Shown here: one piece after another, positions 61,725 to 64,000 of the stretch
Position numbering within the stretch: position 1 is the stretch's first letter
Layout of the letters: the number at the start of each line of letters is the position of its first letter
Origin: Lasiosphaeris hirsuta
Taxonomy: Eukaryota > Ascomycota > Sordariomycetes > Sordariales > Lasiosphaeriaceae
Reading direction: 5' to 3'
NCBI GenBank assembly: GCA_030549175.1
Contig: JAUKUA010000008.1
Coordinates: forward strand, 620,001-684,000
Length of the DNA stretch: 64,000 bases
Notes under the pieces: generated by a model
What the model saw: the letters and a program-made list of their open reading frames with translations, nothing else
Database searches by the model: none
Told to the model about the DNA's origin: nothing
Made by a program: the position numbers and the translations under genes

Positions 61725-61983
61725 AAACACGCGTTTTCTTAGCATGTCAAAGGGGGCTTTTCTCTACGGAGTTTTTATGTACCTTAGCTCGGCGGGAGAG
61801 TTGTGAGGGCTGGTGAGATCCTTAAACGGTAAATAGGGGCATGTAATGGGCTAGGATTTCGGGGGGAGGATCTCCTTGCGTTAGATGACCTTGTTGGGGC
61901 CTTGGCCCTGGCACGTCCGAGTCGCCTTAGGCGAAAACCCTGGACGTTAAACAATTCAATTCAATTTCAATCAATCAATCAAT
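61725..61983 (+). mobile_element. Outer LINE 3'UTR and (TCAA)n tail
   Basis: Non-coding, GC-rich and not visibly RIP-mutated. It ends in AATTCAATTCAATTTCAATCAATCAATCAAT, a short tandem-repeat tail of the kind used by Tad1-type LINEs, followed directly by the 12-bp duplication. The inner LINE has a homologous but mutated 3' region from about 37840. Confidence 0.85.
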
Positions 61984-61995
61984 CAGAAAACTGCC
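61984..61995. repeat. 12-bp target-site duplication of the outer LINE, right copy
   Basis: CAGAAAACTGCC, identical to 33933-33944. Confidence 0.65.
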
Positions 61996-62021
61996 ATTTC
62001 AGCAGCCCGTACATAAGCCAT

Positions 62022-62143
62022 ACCACTGCAAGGCCCACACGCTAATTACCCACCACTTGCAAGGCCGGCCCATATGCCAATTGCCTTACCGCTTGCAGGG
62101 CCGGCCTGCGATTCAATTGCCAACTATTTGCAAGGCCGGCAGG
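62022..62143. repeat. Degenerate ~36-bp minisatellite next to the LINE tail
   Basis: Four imperfect units each contain a TTGCAAGGCCGGC-like core followed by CCAATTGCC-like text. The first unit is shortest and most diverged. Confidence 0.75.
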
Positions 62144-62575
62144 GGTGCTAGAGGTGCCAGATGAGGATAGTTATCGTGTTAATAGGCCTTTGATTATGTA
62201 TTGGATCAGTTTGAGCGATTTAAATCGCTGCGATGGTGTTGAACTGACTGTTCAATTGAATGCAATTGACTGCGATGGAGTGCGACCGCTACGAGGCGTG
62301 CGACCGTGTGTGTGCAGCCAATGGCAGCCCTGCAGTGGTGTGGCTCAAAGGCGGTATGTGAAAAAAGCGGGTACGGAGGATGTATACAGTAGGTTGTAAC
62401 ATTCTCTACGGTACGGCGTTACGTGCACATTTAATAAGGGCGGCTTCCCCCACACTGAATGTAGCTGGTTACCTACCTACCTATCATTTTCTGCAATCTT
62501 GAAGAGCTGCTCTCCTCGCAGAATTGAATCATTTCGCGTTTTGATGCATGCTGAACCAGTTGCCTCAGCATAATC
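62144..62575. other. Non-coding stretch between minisatellite and gene fragment
   Basis: An 84-codon frame at 62145-62399 has no recognisable motif. Short ACCT/CTAC repeats are present near 62470. Confidence 0.35.
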
Positions 62576-62581
62576 TCCAGC

Positions 62582-63069
62582 TTGGAAAGTATTGTCCTCA
62601 AAATGCGAAAAGACGGCCTTCAACTGGGACCTCTGGAATCTCCGGGCGGCCCAGATACAGCGGTTCTACCACGCCAAGTCGGGAAACCCTCATCGGAACA
62701 TTATCAAGCCCCTTTGACTTGGATCGCGCCGCCGCGCTTCCGCCCGAATTCAAGTACAAGGCAAAGCCAAATGAAGATGCTTGGCCCAAGGTGTGGGGCA
62801 CTAAGGGCAGTAGTCTTCAGGGTGTTCTCAGCCGCCCAGAGTGGCGAAAAGGGCGCTCCCCGCCTGACTCCGGTACCGCATTGGCAACGGGGGCATCGAC
62901 TTCTGGCAACAAAAGACCCAGGGGAACACAGGCACCAAGTTCGGCCCCCGCCCAACACGGCCGTGTTGCCAAAGTTGAGGATGCGATTTACAACGAGGAT
63001 GGATTTTTGATTTGTTCTGACAGCGAGGAGCAGAGTCATCGCAATGACAAGGGGAAAGCCGTTATATAA
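62582..63069 (+). pseudogene. 3' portion of an unidentified cellular gene with a +1 frameshift
   Basis: After a possible splice acceptor (ATCTCCAG at 62574-62581), a frame reads WKVLSSKCEKTAFNWDLWNL, then RAAQIQRFYHAKSGNPHRNI and IKP. It breaks at a C4 run (62709-62712) and continues in the next frame with FDLDRAAALPPEFKYKAK and DAWPKVWGTKGSSLQGVLS. A Ser/Pro-rich tail follows, then AIYNEDGFLICSDSEEQS and the stop at 63069. One extra C explains the break. No start codon or upstream exon is visible before the repeats, so the 5' part is missing or very diverged. Family not recognised. The acidic DSEE tail and basic KRPRG suggest a nuclear or RNA/DNA-related protein, weakly. Confidence 0.5.
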
Positions 63070-63160
63070 AGAGGGGCTTTGCTTTGAGGTATGGAAACTC
63101 GACACACGCGAATGAGCAGGTTATGTGGGGAAATCCCTTGAAAACTTTATAAGATGTTGA

Positions 63161-63180
63161 CTACCTACCTACCTACCTAC
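63161..63180. repeat. (CTAC)5 microsatellite
   Basis: Five perfect CTAC units, with further ACCT/CTAC words just downstream near 63192-63200. Confidence 0.9.
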
Positions 63181-64000
63181 CGAGGTACGGAACCTACCTA
63201 GGCCCACCAATTTCAAGGTAGTATCCACATGACTGAGTGAAATACTCTCCCAGCAAAAGAATCCAAGGCCAGGACCAATAATTTTATCTTGGTAAGATCA
63301 TACATGCCTTACTTGGTGCTTATGTTTTGACAACTTGAAGCCTAACCCTGCCGCTCTTCCGCTCCCCTGCTTGCAGACATTGAGACCTCACAGGACCCAG
63401 TGTACTGCGATCTGGACCGCATATACTTCGACTAACTTCTGCCGACTCAACGGCTATCATGCAATTCAAGCCAAATTGGTCATTGGAGTCGCACGCAGTC
63501 AGTTGCACGCTGGTGAACCCCAGCCTGAGGGTCAAAGTGGTGAGCTTTGAAAGGATCTATAAGGTTTTGGGCTTGGAGATATGGCGATTGTTAGGATGCA
63601 GAGCATGCGGGAGAGAGAGGGAGAAAGTTGTGCACATAGATGCATTCGGAATAGCAAAATCATGGCGTTGGATCAATTCCAAACTGAGTAAAGCTCCCTT
63701 AGGTTGTGATCTGTAGATTGTATGTACACATGTACCTATCCCCAATGGAAATCACCCTTTGGAAACGCCCTCAAGCTCGCACCTTTGACGCTCCCGCCGC
63801 TCTTTCAAAATTGGTGACTACTGTGCACTACCCCAGCATGGGGCGCCCAGCATGGGGTGCACCACAATGAGCTGGACAAGGGCCAGTGTTGAGGAATTCA
63901 GCGACCAGTGGTGGAGGAGGCATTTTGTTGGAGATCATACTCTAGGCGCAAACGCCGGTCCAGCTCATCATCGATGGCACACAATTGCTCGAGGAGGATA
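63181..64000. other. Right end of window, no supported gene
   Basis: Short overlapping frames on both strands without motifs. Confidence 0.35.

Larger units (their letters stand above)
33945..61983 (+). mobile_element. 28-kb nested retrotransposon complex
   Basis: The block consists of an outer Tad1-like LINE on the plus strand, split by a shorter LINE copy (34539-38113), Gypsy A (39235-47942, +) and Gypsy B (50398-59157, -). Removing the inner elements leaves about 7.0 kb of outer LINE in the order 5' region, ORF1, endonuclease, reverse transcriptase, C-terminal zinc motif, 3'UTR and (TCAA)n tail, the length expected for Tad1-type elements. Both Gypsy insertions have exact 5-bp target duplications. 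Almost all frames carry dense TAG/TAA stops and TA-rich text consistent with RIP. Confidence 0.85.

Noticed and set aside
34539..61983. Use of TAG as a sense codon or an alternative genetic code, given the many in-frame TAGs
   Set aside because: The stops sit where CAG or TGG would be expected, and Cys, Trp and Asp codons are altered the same way. Neighbouring host genes contain none. RIP explains it.
63161..63200. CTAC/ACCT arrays considered as a CRISPR-like or telomeric array
   Set aside because: They are plain 4-bp microsatellites without spacers.

Overview
The window looks like a piece of a filamentous ascomycete genome (Pezizomycotina, plausibly Sordariomycetes). The reasons are short introns (52-108 bp) with GT..AG ends and CTAAC/CTGAC-type branch sites, typical fungal gene families (TauD-like oxygenase, 7-TM rhodopsin-domain membrane protein, Ulp1-like peptidase, decayed P450 and terpene cyclase), and a large retrotransposon block with the C-to-T/G-to-A decay of repeat-induced point mutation (RIP). 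The species cannot be named from the sequence.

Layout. 1-5.5 kb: gene-poor, with an AT-rich decayed repeat that ends in an 85-bp remnant of the LTR found later. 5.5-15.7 kb: three intact-looking genes: an unassigned 431-aa protein (-), a 978-aa three-exon protein with a complete Ulp1/C48 catalytic triad (+), and a four-exon 420-aa TauD/TfdA-type Fe(II)/2-oxoglutarate oxygenase (-). 16.6-28 kb: accessory, decaying DNA with a Tc1/mariner relic, a 385-bp hAT-like MITE with 20-bp perfect terminal inverted repeats, a broken fungal multipass membrane protein gene, a broken trichodiene-synthase-like terpene cyclase and an internally deleted P450. 29.1-33.6 kb: an intact 7-TM membrane protein gene and a divergently arranged pair of small genes.

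33.9-62.0 kb: a 28-kb nested retrotransposon complex. A Tad1-like LINE (+) of about 7 kb, flanked by a 12-bp direct repeat, has been split by a shorter LINE copy and by two full-length Ty3/Gypsy chromovirus elements of one family in opposite orientation. Gypsy A (39235-47942, +) has 1314-bp LTRs and the 5-bp target duplication ACGAA. Gypsy B (50398-59157, -) has 1330-bp LTRs and AAAAC. Nearly all reading frames in the block are destroyed by TAG/TAA stops. The last ~0.4 kb of the outer LINE coding region is open and GC-rich. 62.0-64.0 kb: minisatellite DNA and the 3' end of a broken cellular gene.

No operon-like system or plainly new machinery is visible. The most informative structures are the nested retrotransposon block with its RIP pattern, the Ulp1-domain protein of unknown role, and a possible decayed terpenoid gene neighbourhood. 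Exon boundaries were worked out by eye from reading-frame continuity and splice signals, and family names rest on recognised motifs, not on database searches.
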